Shown here piece after piece: positions 27,212 through 36,552 of a stretch of DNA of 64,000 bases. The number at the start of each line of letters is the position of its first letter. Positions within the stretch are counted from its first letter, which is position 1. This DNA is from MedAcidi-G1 sp000817085. Lineage in GTDB: Bacteria; Actinomycetota; Acidimicrobiia; Acidimicrobiales; MedAcidi-G1. The translations under genes were made by a program, and so were the position numbers. The stretch is from NCBI GenBank assembly GCA_045568635.1, contig JBJLAO010000003.1:1-64000 (forward strand), written 5' to 3'. The notes under the pieces were generated by a model. That model ran no database searches, was not told the DNA's origin, and saw only the letters and a list, made by a program, of their open reading frames with translations.

Positions 27212-29743
27212 TTAACGACCTGCAGCTTTTGCTATTTGGACCAAGAAAACAAGTATGGTTACAGCTGCTTTTTGGGCTTGACCTCCGTTTATAGCAAATG
27301 CTTCTGCAATCTTTTCAAGAGCTGCCTGATCTTCTACCGCAGCCTTGTATGCAGTTTCAACATTATGAACACCATCAGTTGAGGGAGGTACCTCTAAAGG
27401 CTTGGGGTCACTCCCACTGGATGAAAGATTTAATAAAAATGCCACAGCCCATACCGCTGAGAATTGGAATTCGTTTGGTGTCATTTGCAAGTGGTCTGCT
27501 GAGTCCAGTAGCGACTGCCATTCTTCTTCTGTATAACCAGTTGTGACCCTGTATTCATCCAGTCGTTCTTCTGGGAATTGGGCCGCTGCTTCAGGTGGGC
27601 CATAGTTAACTCCATACCAGTTTGATTTAAGTCCGAATTCTCTCCTAAAGCGATTGCCGGTAATTACGAAACGTTGCCCGTCGCGCGCTCTAAATTCTAT
27701 TTCTTCAGCTCTTCCGCCATCGTCACCGAATCCATCACGTGCAATGACTTCTATTTCATAAAGTGGCGTTAAGCCGAAACGTGAAATTACATCGTTTACG
27801 GTTATTTCTTTCGTCCATTTGTGTACAGGGTTAATTGATACATCATCTCCTGCATCGGGAACACCTGGGAAATCTGCAGTTATCGTATGGCCACCGGTTG
27901 ATGCAGAGAACTCGGTTCTGGCTATTTTTCCATCTTGGTATCTAACCATTCCTGCTGTGTTTCTTATGGCAGTGTCAGATCTGGAATCCTCATTTGACCA
28001 TGACCTATTTCCAGAGCGGCTTCTTATTCCTTCATAGACTTGACATCTGATGGTGTCGCATGTTTTCGCGTATGCATAACGTTTTTCAGCTAGCGCATAA
28101 GAACGCGCTGCTACTGATTGGACTTCTAGCGCTGCTATTCCAGCTCCACCTCCCATATCTCCCCATTCGGGCGGCATTTCACGTGGGACTACTGAACGTA
28201 GATATTGTTCTATTGGCAACCAATTAACAGTTCTTTGGTTTCCTTCAGCTCTAGCTGCTCTGATTTCTCCTCGGTACCACGTGGCTTTGTTTGAACCTTC
28301 GCAAACTTGGAGTGTCCAATCAAGGTCTGCCTCGGTTGTGTCAAGTACCTGAAATACTGAACCCGGTTGGGGAACCGTCGTAGTTGGTGTTGTTGTTGTT
28401 GGAGGAATTGTTGTTGCACTGGTAGTAGTTGGAGGTGTCCCACCCGGCAAAGTTGTGGTGGTCGTGGTTGTTGTCGTTGTTGTAGTGGTAGTTGTAGCAC
28501 CCGGAGGTGCCATATGTGCGGCTCTTATTCTTACGATGGGACTTGAAACATAAATTCCTGTGTTGGTAAATGGTCCGGAGCATGATTGTCCCGTGGCTAT
28601 TCGGTAACGATCAGAGTTTCCTTCAAGAGTTACCTGCACCGCCTTACCACTTAATTGGGTCCAATTGCCAGCCTCCCCTGCAATTGCTAGAAGAGCGCTT
28701 TCGACATAAACCGTTGTTGGTTTCCCATCGTGACTAAGCAATCTGACACCTATTTCGTCATTAGCCACCGTTCCAGCCGTGGTTCCACCGTAATAATGGT
28801 TAAGTATTTGATCTCGCCCCCATCCTTCATCAATGGCGTATCCAAGAGATCCATACTGGCCCATACCTCTTCCATGTCCCCAACCTCTTCCGTTTACTAC
28901 CACTGGGCCGTAGTCAGTTGAATATTTAGGTGATCCTGCTGTCCCGTACACTCCAGGAATAATCAACTCTTGACCTACTGAAAGGTAGTTTTCATTAGAT
29001 AGACCATTTGCAGAAACTATTGCTGAGACTTTGACACCGTAGGTGTCGGCAATTTCTGAGAGAGTGTCTCCGAACTGAACATTGATTCTTATTGGTGGGA
29101 GTGTAGTTGCAGGTGGAGCACCAGTTCCGGGGATTCGTATTTTTTGACCGATATATATTGCATCTGCTTTTGTTATGCCATTTTCATTCATCAGCACGGA
29201 AAGCCCAACGCCATATTTTGAAGCTATTTCAGAAAGAGTGTCTCCGGAGACCACGGTGACAATAACTGGTCCTGCGGGCTGTAAGGGCGCTGATACGCCC
29301 GGCACTTTTAGTTCTTGGCCTTCAAAAATTGAATTTGCATTCGTAATACCGTTCGCTTCCATCAATGAGGTTAGTGAAACACCATAATCTTCAGCTATTT
29401 CTGAAAGGCTGTCACCCCATTCAACTGTGACTATTACAGAAGCTGTGCTTACCATTTGGCTCACACCTGGAATTATTAGTTCTTGCCCCATGAAGAGAAG
29501 GTCAGGATTACTTATTCCATTCGCATTCATTATTGATTGAGTTGATACACCGTATTCGAGTGCTATTAATGACAAACTGTCACCTGCTTGAACTGTTACT
29601 CGGATATCAGCATTCGCTGCTGGAATTGATGCGATGGATGCGGTAAACAAAGCCATAACTACAAGCAGAGCCCGGAATCTATGCCGTCGTTTAAATGGAA
29701 CACCAGTCGGTTTTCCAAAGTTTTCTAGATCTTCTGAAATCAT
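27212..29743 (-). CDS. Exported LysM x4 and SpoIID/LytB-domain cell-wall protein
   Basis: An 843-residue exported protein. A signal peptide with a long basic n-region ends near residue 46. Four LysM modules follow at about 48-92, 104-149, 160-206 and 219-264, each with GDxLSxIA and a GQxLxIPG end, and should bind peptidoglycan. The SpoIID/LytB domain starts with GRGWGHGRGMGQYG near 285 and resumes after a Thr/Pro-rich insert of about 50 residues (about 418-465), with VVPREMPPEW and ARSYALAEKRY further on. SpoIID proteins are lytic transglycosylases or their relatives; activity here is inferred. The final 100 residues are unassigned. It may shape the wall that the envelope glycan is attached to. 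A possible TACAAT -10 box lies at 29774-29779. Confidence 0.85.
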   Translation of the reverse strand: MISEDLENFGKPTGVPFKRRHRFRALLVVMALFTASIASIPAANADIRVTVQAGDSLSLIALEYGVSTQSIMNANGISNPDLLFMGQELIIPGVSQMVSTASVIVTVEWGDSLSEIAEDYGVSLTSLMEANGITNANSIFEGQELKVPGVSAPLQPAGPVIVTVVSGDTLSEIASKYGVGLSVLMNENGITKADAIYIGQKIRIPGTGAPPATTLPPIRINVQFGDTLSEIADTYGVKVSAIVSANGLSNENYLSVGQELIIPGVYGTAGSPKYSTDYGPVVVNGRGWGHGRGMGQYGSLGYAIDEGWGRDQILNHYYGGTTAGTVANDEIGVRLLSHDGKPTTVYVESALLAIAGEAGNWTQLSGKAVQVTLEGNSDRYRIATGQSCSGPFTNTGIYVSSPIVRIRAAHMAPPGATTTTTTTTTTTTTTTLPGGTPPTTTSATTIPPTTTTPTTTVPQPGSVFQVLDTTEADLDWTLQVCEGSNKATWYRGEIRAARAEGNQRTVNWLPIEQYLRSVVPREMPPEWGDMGGGAGIAALEVQSVAARSYALAEKRYAYAKTCDTIRCQVYEGIRSRSGNRSWSNEDSRSDTAIRNTAGMVRYQDGKIARTEFSASTGGHTITADFPGVPDAGDDVSINPVHKWTKEITVNDVISRFGLTPLYEIEVIARDGFGDDGGRAEEIEFRARDGQRFVITGNRFRREFGLKSNWYGVNYGPPEAAAQFPEERLDEYRVTTGYTEEEWQSLLDSADHLQMTPNEFQFSAVWAVAFLLNLSSSGSDPKPLEVPPSTDGVHNVETAYKAAVEDQAALEKIAEAFAINGGQAQKAAVTILVFLVQIAKAAGR
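28378..28500. repeat. Thr/Pro-rich linker coding tract
   Basis: Low-complexity plus-strand GTTGTTGTTGG-type sequence encoding the Thr/Pro insert inside the SpoIID region of the LysM protein. It resembles the Thr tracts at 4219-4360 and 40720-40810 in composition. Reading frames in the other registers are shadows. Confidence 0.7.
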
Positions 29744-29817
29744 GCTCAGGTTGCCTTGCTATCTGCACTTCGGATTGTAGAAGCAAGAAGAGTCGCACTA
29801 GTGGAGCCTTAGAATAT

Positions 29818-31074
29818 TTAACTTTTCTCTAGCGCCTGAGTTTTGAAACTTTTAGTGATAAAAAAACCTAAAAGCAGTGTAGTGATGGCCACAGTTAGAA
29901 TAAGCGCTATCTCAACCCGTAAAAAGAGATCCTCCCCAAAAGAAATTGTTACTGGAAAAGTAGCAATACCAAAAATCCAGGCTGTCGCCGAAAGCCCTTG
30001 CCGGTGAAACGCCAGTAGCCCTTGAGTGATTGATAACGCATACATAAGCCCGATGCTTGAAATAGCTAATAGAAGCATGTTTTGGTTAGAAATCTCGTAT
30101 TCAGATCCGAAAGCGATGCGTGTTACCCATTGGCCGGAAACTGCCATTAATAAGATGAAACAAACTCCGAATATTGTCACAAAACTTAGAAGTCTCTTTA
30201 GCTCATGTTTAAATTTCTGATACTCCTCAGAAGCCACCAGTTGTGAAAGTCGTGGTAGGAGCGCCGCCTGAATAGCCTGAAAGAAAAACAAAGGTATTCT
30301 CGCTATCAGCAATGCATTAAGAAACTTTCCAGGTTCTTCTTTCTGGCTTGGTTCGGCTAGCAACTCTACGGCTAGTGGGCTCACATTTAGAACCATCGCT
30401 GTTGCAAGAGATGCTAGTAAAAGCACTCCTAATGGTCTTGAAATTTCTCTCGCTTTAACTTGATCCCCATGCCTAATCAAATCATTTTGTCCAATAAGAG
30501 CAAATAAAATTCCTATGAAAGGTGAAAGCCCTAAAGCCAACCCGTACATCCAAACTTGACCTGAGGCGAAAATTGCCAACACTGCAGTCGCAATTAAACG
30601 ACCTAAACCTTCCCCTACTAAATATTGTGCATAGTTTTTGAAGCGCCCTGCTCCCGCAAGAACACCTTTTACCAAATGAGCTGAACCTAGACCTATAACT
30701 ACCAATATGATCGCTATTAGTAAGCTGCTTTCGCCACTGAAAATGCTTTCAGTGAGCCATGAATTAAAAGACAGAGCAAAAATAACCAGTAAAAGAGTTA
30801 CCGAGCCGCCAATGATTGATGCAGCTTTAACGACGGGCACTATCTCTCTACCGGAACGGCTTGCGATACTACGTGCAGTTTGTTGTTCTAAAGGTTGAAA
30901 AATTCCTGGCCCGAGAAGAAAACTTAAAGCCCAGAGCATGCCTAGAGGTGTATACATTTCAGCTCCGAGATCTCTCGAAGCAACAGAAATAAAGATGTAG
31001 GCGGAAACCCCGTTAATTATGAGCCCTACACCTACTGTCGTAGTTCCAAAAGGGAGTCTGTCGAAAAATTTCAA
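29818..31074 (-). CDS. Oligosaccharide flippase / polysaccharide biosynthesis membrane protein (Wzx-like)
   Basis: A 418-residue protein with about 12 membrane helices and the general pattern of MATE/MOP-superfamily glycan flippases: an N-terminal GVGLIINGVSAYIFISVASRDLG segment and repeated six-helix halves. It would flip undecaprenyl-linked repeat units. It is one of three apparent lipid-glycan export systems in this locus, beside the two ABC exporters. No polymerase (Wzy) gene is evident next to it. It is preceded by ugd on the same strand with 36 bases between. Confidence 0.75.
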   Translation of the reverse strand: MKFFDRLPFGTTTVGVGLIINGVSAYIFISVASRDLGAEMYTPLGMLWALSFLLGPGIFQPLEQQTARSIASRSGREIVPVVKAASIIGGSVTLLLVIFALSFNSWLTESIFSGESSLLIAIILVVIGLGSAHLVKGVLAGAGRFKNYAQYLVGEGLGRLIATAVLAIFASGQVWMYGLALGLSPFIGILFALIGQNDLIRHGDQVKAREISRPLGVLLLASLATAMVLNVSPLAVELLAEPSQKEEPGKFLNALLIARIPLFFFQAIQAALLPRLSQLVASEEYQKFKHELKRLLSFVTIFGVCFILLMAVSGQWVTRIAFGSEYEISNQNMLLLAISSIGLMYALSITQGLLAFHRQGLSATAWIFGIATFPVTISFGEDLFLRVEIALILTVAITTLLLGFFITKSFKTQALEKS

Positions 31075-31110
31075 ATGTTTTCTTTTTCTAGAGTTGCTTT
31101 ATTAATAATT

Positions 31111-32391
31111 TCAACGGCCTATTCCCTGATAATTGAAACCTTTATCTACCCATTCTTTGGGATTGAAAACATTTCGCGTATCAATCAAATTTAGATTCGC
31201 TAAACGCTCTATAACTTTATTAGGGTCGATGGTTTCATATTCTTCCCAGTCTGTCAGGAGCACAACTGCGTCTGCATCCTCGCAAGCTTGAAGTGGTTCC
31301 ATTGAAATCATTACATTTTTGGGAATTCCTTCTTTATGTTCCCTCACAGTTGGATCATGCGCCTTAACTACGGCACCTTTTGCTTGAAGTCTTTTTATTA
31401 CTGCTAACGAGGGTGAATCTCTGAGGTCATCAGTTCCAGCTTTGAATGTTAAACCCCATACTGCCACTGTTTTTCCGTTCAGGTCTCCTCCAACAGCGTT
31501 ACATATTTTTTTTACAACACGATCAAACTGTTCTTCATTAACAGCCACTGCGGTATCCAGAAATCTGAAATCATAACCTGCTTGCCCGGCCATATGCATA
31601 AGTGATTTTGTGTCTTTGGGGAAACAACTACCCCCCCAACCGGGTCCAGGACTCATGTATTTTTTGCCAATTCTAGAGTCGTAGCCAATTCCTTTTATCA
31701 CGTCAGCTATATCAGCGCCGACACCTTCACAAACTGCAGCTATTGAATTAATGAAAGAGAGTTTTGTTACGAGAAATGCGTTTGCGGTGTACTTGATTGT
31801 CTCAGCTGAAATTGGATCAGTAATTAAAAGTGGTGCTTCAATTTTTTCATATAGTTCTGCGACTACTTGAGCTGCATCTAGGTTTTCTGAACCGATAATT
31901 ATTCTTTCTGGTTTAAGGAAGTCATCAACTGCTGTGCCCTCTCTAAGAAACTCGGGATTTGAAACCACTGCTATGTCTGATCTGTTAATTTTCTCAATTA
32001 CTTTTTGGGCTGACCCTACTGGGACTGTCGACTTATTTACTAGAACCGAATTCGTAGGCAAAAATTGGGCTATTAAGCTAACTGCGGAATCGAGCATAGA
32101 GATGTCTGTAGTCCCGTCAGCCCGTTGAGGTGTTGGGACACAGAGGAAAACTACTTTGCATTCAGAAACTGCCTCGTGAGGGACGCTGGTAAAAGAAAGT
32201 TTGTTTTCTTCTAATCCTTCTTTGACTAGCGTTTCAAGGCCTTTTTCTACAATAGGTATTTCTCCAATTGAAAGTTTGTCGATTTTTTCTTGATCGATGT
32301 CATAACAAATCACTTGGTGCCCAAGATGAGCGAAACAGGCTCCTGCTGTTAAACCCACGTAGCCTGTTCCAACTATTGCAATTTCTGACAT
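31111..32391 (-). CDS. ugd: UDP-glucose 6-dehydrogenase
   Basis: A 426-residue NAD-dependent enzyme oxidising UDP-glucose to UDP-glucuronate. It has the N-terminal GTGYVGLTAGACFA, VPTPQ, the conserved NPEFLREGTAVDDF loop, the catalytic Cys in GPGWGGSCFPKDT, and the C-terminal FKAGTDDLRDSPS with RN at the nucleotide site. Length and motifs are typical. UDP-glucuronate would feed acidic surface glycans made by the locus. Confidence 0.94.
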   Translation of the reverse strand: MSEIAIVGTGYVGLTAGACFAHLGHQVICYDIDQEKIDKLSIGEIPIVEKGLETLVKEGLEENKLSFTSVPHEAVSECKVVFLCVPTPQRADGTTDISMLDSAVSLIAQFLPTNSVLVNKSTVPVGSAQKVIEKINRSDIAVVSNPEFLREGTAVDDFLKPERIIIGSENLDAAQVVAELYEKIEAPLLITDPISAETIKYTANAFLVTKLSFINSIAAVCEGVGADIADVIKGIGYDSRIGKKYMSPGPGWGGSCFPKDTKSLMHMAGQAGYDFRFLDTAVAVNEEQFDRVVKKICNAVGGDLNGKTVAVWGLTFKAGTDDLRDSPSLAVIKRLQAKGAVVKAHDPTVREHKEGIPKNVMISMEPLQACEDADAVVLLTDWEEYETIDPNKVIERLANLNLIDTRNVFNPKEWVDKGFNYQGIGR

Positions 32392-32485
32392 TAAAGGACT
32401 TTCTAACAGTAAGGGTCATATAGTACGACCGTAATTAACAAAACTCAAAATTTTTCTGACAGCCACCTGGCGATCTTTAATTGCA

Positions 32486-33661
32486 TCAGGTTTCTGGCGG
32501 TTCAGATGGATTTATTTGACAGGTTTCTTCGTTTCCTTCAAGTTGGATCTGATCTCTATTTTCCCAAGTGACTTGGTTATTGGGATCTTGGTCGATTTTG
32601 TATTCATGAAAAGACATTTCTAAGGCATCAAAAACAACTAGCCTCCCCGAAAGCCCTTTTCCGATTTCTAGAATTAGTTTTATTGTTTCTAATGCTTGAA
32701 TAGTTCCTACTATCCCGGGTAGGACTCCTAATACTCCTGCCTCTGTGCAATTCGGGGCTGCTCCGTTTTGTGGAGGTTCTGGAAAAATATCTCTATAGGT
32801 TGGTCCGTTTTTTGGATCGAAAACTGTTATTTGACCTTCGTACTGAAATATGGATCCATGTACAACCGGTATTCCTGTTTTGACTGACGCATCATTGATT
32901 AGGTATCGGGTTTGAAAGTTGTCGGTTCCGTCGACTATCACGTCATAATTTTTGATTATCTCAATCACATTATCTTTATTCAAATATGTGTTATGCGTTA
33001 TGACGTTTACATCAGGGTTCAGTGCAGAAAGTGTTTTTTCGGCTGAATCAACTTTGTTTTTACCGACTGTTTCTGTGCTGTGTAAAATTTGCCGTTGAAG
33101 ATTTGACTCTTCAACAATATCCATGTCAACAACACCTATTGTTCCTACTCCAGCTGCGGCAAGGTAGAGCGCCGCTGGCGAACCGAGACCGCCTGCTCCG
33201 ATTACCACAACTCGAGAATCCAGGAGTTTCTGTTGTCCCTTTTCTCCAATTTCTGGAAGAGCTAAATGCCTTTCATAACGTTGCTGCTGGTTCGGATCCA
33301 AGGCCTGTGATGATGCCCAGCTGCGTCCTTGTTGTTTCCAAAGATTAAAGCCACCATCCATTGACACCACGTTTGTGTAACCAAGTTCATTCAATGTGAC
33401 TGCAGCGAATGCCGATCTTACTCCTCCAGCACACATTGCAATTATTGGTTGATCATGATTGGGTATGCGTTCTTCTATTGATTCCTCAATTTTTCCTTGA
33501 GGAATCAAAATAGATTCCGCGATTATTCCTAGGTCGTATTCTTCGACTTCTCGAACGTCGAGGATGACCCATCCTTGTGAAATAAGAGCCTCGGCTCCTA
33601 ACGGATCGGTTTCCTCGATCATACTTTTTGCCTGTGCTAGAAGTTCTTGGAATGTTGACAT
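32486..33661 (-). CDS. Rhodanese-ThiF fusion sulfur-carrier adenylyltransferase (MoeZ/MoeB-like)
   Basis: A 391-residue protein that should adenylate and sulfurate a ubiquitin-like sulfur carrier such as MoaD, ThiS or CysO. The rhodanese domain comes first (about 20-112) with catalytic Cys77 in MCAGGVRS. The ThiF/E1 domain follows (about 125-370) with GAGGLGSPAALYLAAAGVG, DxDxVExSNLQRQ, and the adenylation Cys in PNCTEAGVLG. The usual MoeZ/MOCS3 order is ThiF then rhodanese, so the order is reversed. The paired CxxC zinc motifs of MoeB are not evident. The intergenic region to ugd is 94 bases without visible structure. Confidence 0.85.
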   Translation of the reverse strand: MSTFQELLAQAKSMIEETDPLGAEALISQGWVILDVREVEEYDLGIIAESILIPQGKIEESIEERIPNHDQPIIAMCAGGVRSAFAAVTLNELGYTNVVSMDGGFNLWKQQGRSWASSQALDPNQQQRYERHLALPEIGEKGQQKLLDSRVVVIGAGGLGSPAALYLAAAGVGTIGVVDMDIVEESNLQRQILHSTETVGKNKVDSAEKTLSALNPDVNVITHNTYLNKDNVIEIIKNYDVIVDGTDNFQTRYLINDASVKTGIPVVHGSIFQYEGQITVFDPKNGPTYRDIFPEPPQNGAAPNCTEAGVLGVLPGIVGTIQALETIKLILEIGKGLSGRLVVFDALEMSFHEYKIDQDPNNQVTWENRDQIQLEGNEETCQINPSEPPET

Positions 33662-33706
33662 TCTGAAATTCTATGAATCTTGTCGAAATTTGGCACTTTA
33701 GTTTTT

Positions 33707-34459
33707 CTAAAGTGAGACTATTTCTGGTAAAACTTTGCTTATTTCACCTTTTACTACGATTTCAGCTAGTTGATCCATAACAGTCGACTCGCCATTTACT
33801 ATCACTATTTTAGCCCCATTATTTGCTGCTGTCGGAACCATCTCAGCTACAGGGAAAACCTGAAGACTTGTGCCAACTGCTAATAGAAGGTCACATGACA
33901 GAGACGCATCAAACATTTTGTCAATGTCTCCAGGAAAAAGATTTTGGCCGAAACTGACTGTTGCTGATTTAAGCAACCCACCACATGAACAATGCGGGTC
34001 AACGTCACCTTCTCTAACTCTTCGAAGGACTACCTCGATATCATCCCGCCAGTCGCATTCAAGACACATTGCTTCTTTCACTGTGCCGTGTATTTCAACG
34101 ACTCGATTGGGGTCGTTTCCTGCCATTTGGTGAAGACCATCTACGTTCTGTGTTACGAGTATTTGCAGAAGCCCCCTTTTTTCGAGATCTACTAGGGCTC
34201 GATGTCCTTCATTGGGAGCGACCTTTGGCCAAAGCTCGCCTGAAGATCTTAAAGCCCAGTTTCTTTTACGTATTTCAGGATCGGCCTTGTAGTGGTGGAT
34301 GTTTGATGCTTTTTCTGCTTCAGGATTTTTTGTCCATATGCCATTCGGACCTCGAAAATCAGGTATTCCACTGTCGGTTGATATTCCGGCTCCAGTTAGA
34401 ACGGTGATTTTGCTTGCTTGGTCTATTAGGTCTTTTGCTTGCTGTAAAGGTCCTGTCAT
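33707..34459 (-). CDS. cobB: NAD-dependent protein deacylase, sirtuin
   Basis: A 250-residue Sir2-family enzyme removing acyl groups from lysines while consuming NAD. It has TGAGISTDSGIPDFRG, TQNVDGLHQMAG, the catalytic His in EIHGTV, zinc cysteines CLEC and CSCG, and GTSLQVFPVA. The Tyr-Arg pair that marks Sir5-type desuccinylases is not evident, so a deacetylase is likelier. It lies 15 bases after pepA on the same strand. Confidence 0.9.
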   Translation of the reverse strand: MTGPLQQAKDLIDQASKITVLTGAGISTDSGIPDFRGPNGIWTKNPEAEKASNIHHYKADPEIRKRNWALRSSGELWPKVAPNEGHRALVDLEKRGLLQILVTQNVDGLHQMAGNDPNRVVEIHGTVKEAMCLECDWRDDIEVVLRRVREGDVDPHCSCGGLLKSATVSFGQNLFPGDIDKMFDASLSCDLLLAVGTSLQVFPVAEMVPTAANNGAKIVIVNGESTVMDQLAEIVVKGEISKVLPEIVSL

Positions 34460-34474
34460 TCTTACCAGTGTCTT

Positions 34475-35938
34475 TTATTCAGATTCTGGAGATTCAAAAG
34501 ATTGAATTAGTTTGATAAGAGTTCTGACTCCAAAACCAGTGCCGCCTTCTACATTTTCTCCACTGTCTTTATCGGCTCTAGCTGGTCCAGCTATATCTAG
34601 GTGAGCCCAGGGGATTCCTTCAGCGACAAACTCTGAAAGAATAAGTCCGGCAGTTAGGGCACCTCCATAACCTCCGGCGCTTATATTTTTCATGTCTGCG
34701 ATAGGAGACTTATAAAGATCTTTATATTCATCTGGGAGCGGAAGTTGCCAGATTTTCTCTCCAGCGTCTTCAGCAGCTTTCTCAACTTGATTCAGGAAAG
34801 CATCGTTTTTACCCATTAATCCAGCTATATCCGAGCCAAGTGCAACCACGCAAGCGCCTGTTAATGTCGCCAAATCCACTATTGCATCTGGATTAGTTTC
34901 GCTCGCTAAAGAAAGTGCGTCTGCGAGTATGAGCCTTCCTTCTGCATCAGTGTTTATTACTTCAATTGTTTTGCCATTTCTGATTTTCAATACATCACCC
35001 GGCCTTGTCGCATCTCCTCCGAGCATGTTGTCAGTCATAGGCAAATATCCTTTAACTCTTATTTTGGGAGCTAAGGAAGAAAGCACCGACATTGCCCCGA
35101 CCACGGCTGCCGCTCCTCCCATATCCGTCTTCATTTCGGACATACCTTGCCATGGTTTAATTGAAAGTCCGCCGGAATCAAAAGTAACCCCTTTGCCTAC
35201 TAGGGCTAAAGTTGCTTTTGCTTTGCCTTTTGGCCTGTAGGTCAATTCAACAAATCTTGGTGGGTGATCGGAACCTCGATTCACTCCAAGGAGGCCACCA
35301 AAGCCTGCTTTTTTTATGGCCGTCTCGTCCATCACCTTTACTGTGAGTCCTTTTTCTTTTGCCATACGCGTAACTTTGCGGGCAAATACTTGAGGGGTGA
35401 GACTTCCGCCGGGTTCGTTCACCAAGTCACGAGCCAATACAACCCCTTCAACAACGGCAGTTGCTTTCAAGATTGCCGAGTTAGCTGCAGCTGATGTACC
35501 GCCAGCAAGTATCACTTTTTTTAAAACCCCATCTTCTTTATTTTTTGTTGAAGATGATTTGTAATCAAATTTGTAAAGAGATAGAGACATTCCTTCAACT
35601 ACCGACTGGATAGCTTGGGTGGTTTCAATTTCAGATTTCGAGACCAGATCTGTAGCGACCGAAGCATGCCGACGAGTCGCTCTTGCAAGTGCTGCTGCCG
35701 CCGTCCTTAATTTAGTTGGAGTGATTTCGGTCGATTCGCCTAGGCCTACAGCTGCGATAAGTTTGTTACCTTCAGGGAGTATTTGGACTTGTCCCAATTC
35801 GCCTTTGAAACCAAGTTTTTTCAATTCTGCTGGATTGAAACATTCTGGTGGACTGTTTAATTCGTCCGATTTAATTCCGTAAGCAACTACTGCTGCATTT
35901 GCCGGTAGACGCCTGGCGGTTGTAAAGCTTATTGTCAT
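34475..35938 (-). CDS. pepA: Cytosol (leucyl) aminopeptidase
   Basis: A 487-residue M17 metallopeptidase. The catalytic domain shows VGKGVTFDSGGLSIKP, DMGGAAAV, and the signature NTDAEGRLILADAL with the metal-binding Asp/Glu and catalytic Arg. Length is typical. It trims N-terminal residues in the cytoplasm as a hexamer in known members. The adjacent cobalamin adenosyltransferase gene ends 21 bases upstream, so both may be cotranscribed. Confidence 0.94.
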   Translation of the reverse strand: MTISFTTARRLPANAAVVAYGIKSDELNSPPECFNPAELKKLGFKGELGQVQILPEGNKLIAAVGLGESTEITPTKLRTAAAALARATRRHASVATDLVSKSEIETTQAIQSVVEGMSLSLYKFDYKSSSTKNKEDGVLKKVILAGGTSAAANSAILKATAVVEGVVLARDLVNEPGGSLTPQVFARKVTRMAKEKGLTVKVMDETAIKKAGFGGLLGVNRGSDHPPRFVELTYRPKGKAKATLALVGKGVTFDSGGLSIKPWQGMSEMKTDMGGAAAVVGAMSVLSSLAPKIRVKGYLPMTDNMLGGDATRPGDVLKIRNGKTIEVINTDAEGRLILADALSLASETNPDAIVDLATLTGACVVALGSDIAGLMGKNDAFLNQVEKAAEDAGEKIWQLPLPDEYKDLYKSPIADMKNISAGGYGGALTAGLILSEFVAEGIPWAHLDIAGPARADKDSGENVEGGTGFGVRTLIKLIQSFESPESE

Positions 35939-35958
35939 GTTTTCTCCTAGCTGGATAT

Positions 35959-36501
35959 TTATTTTTCAGATACGGGAACAGATTTAGTGGTTACAGATTG
36001 ACCTTCTTGCCATCGTGCTGCACTCCAAAGAAAATCTGAGAGTCGATTGAGATACGGAACTACGTATGAATCTTTCAATCCAAGTCCGACCGCTGATCTT
36101 TCGGCACGACGGCAAACAGTTCTTGCCACATCTAATCTTGCTGCTACTTCTTCTTCACCGGGAACTACAAATTCTTTTGGTGCCTCAAACTTTTCGCTAA
36201 ATTCATCTATTAGGTCTTCAAGACCTTCAACCGTTTCTTTAGTTAAGCGGCTGTTTTGATCGAGCTTGTCGATTTTTTCTGGGTTGCAAGCTAGCTCAGC
36301 CATTGCAATCCAGAGCTCACGCTCAATTCTTACCAAGACATTTGAAAGTTCTTCACCTGCTGCAGCTCTTGCCAAACCGATGAAAGACTGTGTCTCATCT
36401 ACATCTCCGTATACTTCTGGCTGCGCATCATTCTTTGATACACGTCCTCCATATAGCAGATCGGTGGATCCATCGTCACCCCGTCTTGTATATACCTTCA
36501 T
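35959..36501 (-). CDS. Cob(I)alamin adenosyltransferase, PduO type
   Basis: A 180-residue enzyme adding the 5'-deoxyadenosyl group to cob(I)alamin. It has YTRRGDDGSTDLLYGGRVSK at the N-terminus, the helix ELWIAMAELACNP, and CRRAERSAVGL with LSDFLWSAAR at the C-terminus, all PduO-type markers. It implies use of adenosylcobalamin, for example by a methylmalonyl-CoA mutase elsewhere, which would suit propionate release from the steroid side of metabolism; that link is inference. Confidence 0.92.
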   Translation of the reverse strand: MKVYTRRGDDGSTDLLYGGRVSKNDAQPEVYGDVDETQSFIGLARAAAGEELSNVLVRIERELWIAMAELACNPEKIDKLDQNSRLTKETVEGLEDLIDEFSEKFEAPKEFVVPGEEEVAARLDVARTVCRRAERSAVGLGLKDSYVVPYLNRLSDFLWSAARWQEGQSVTTKSVPVSEK

Positions 36502-36552
36502 TCGGTAATCCTAGCTGCACCAACCACCTAGACCCTCGAGCAGATTTCTATT

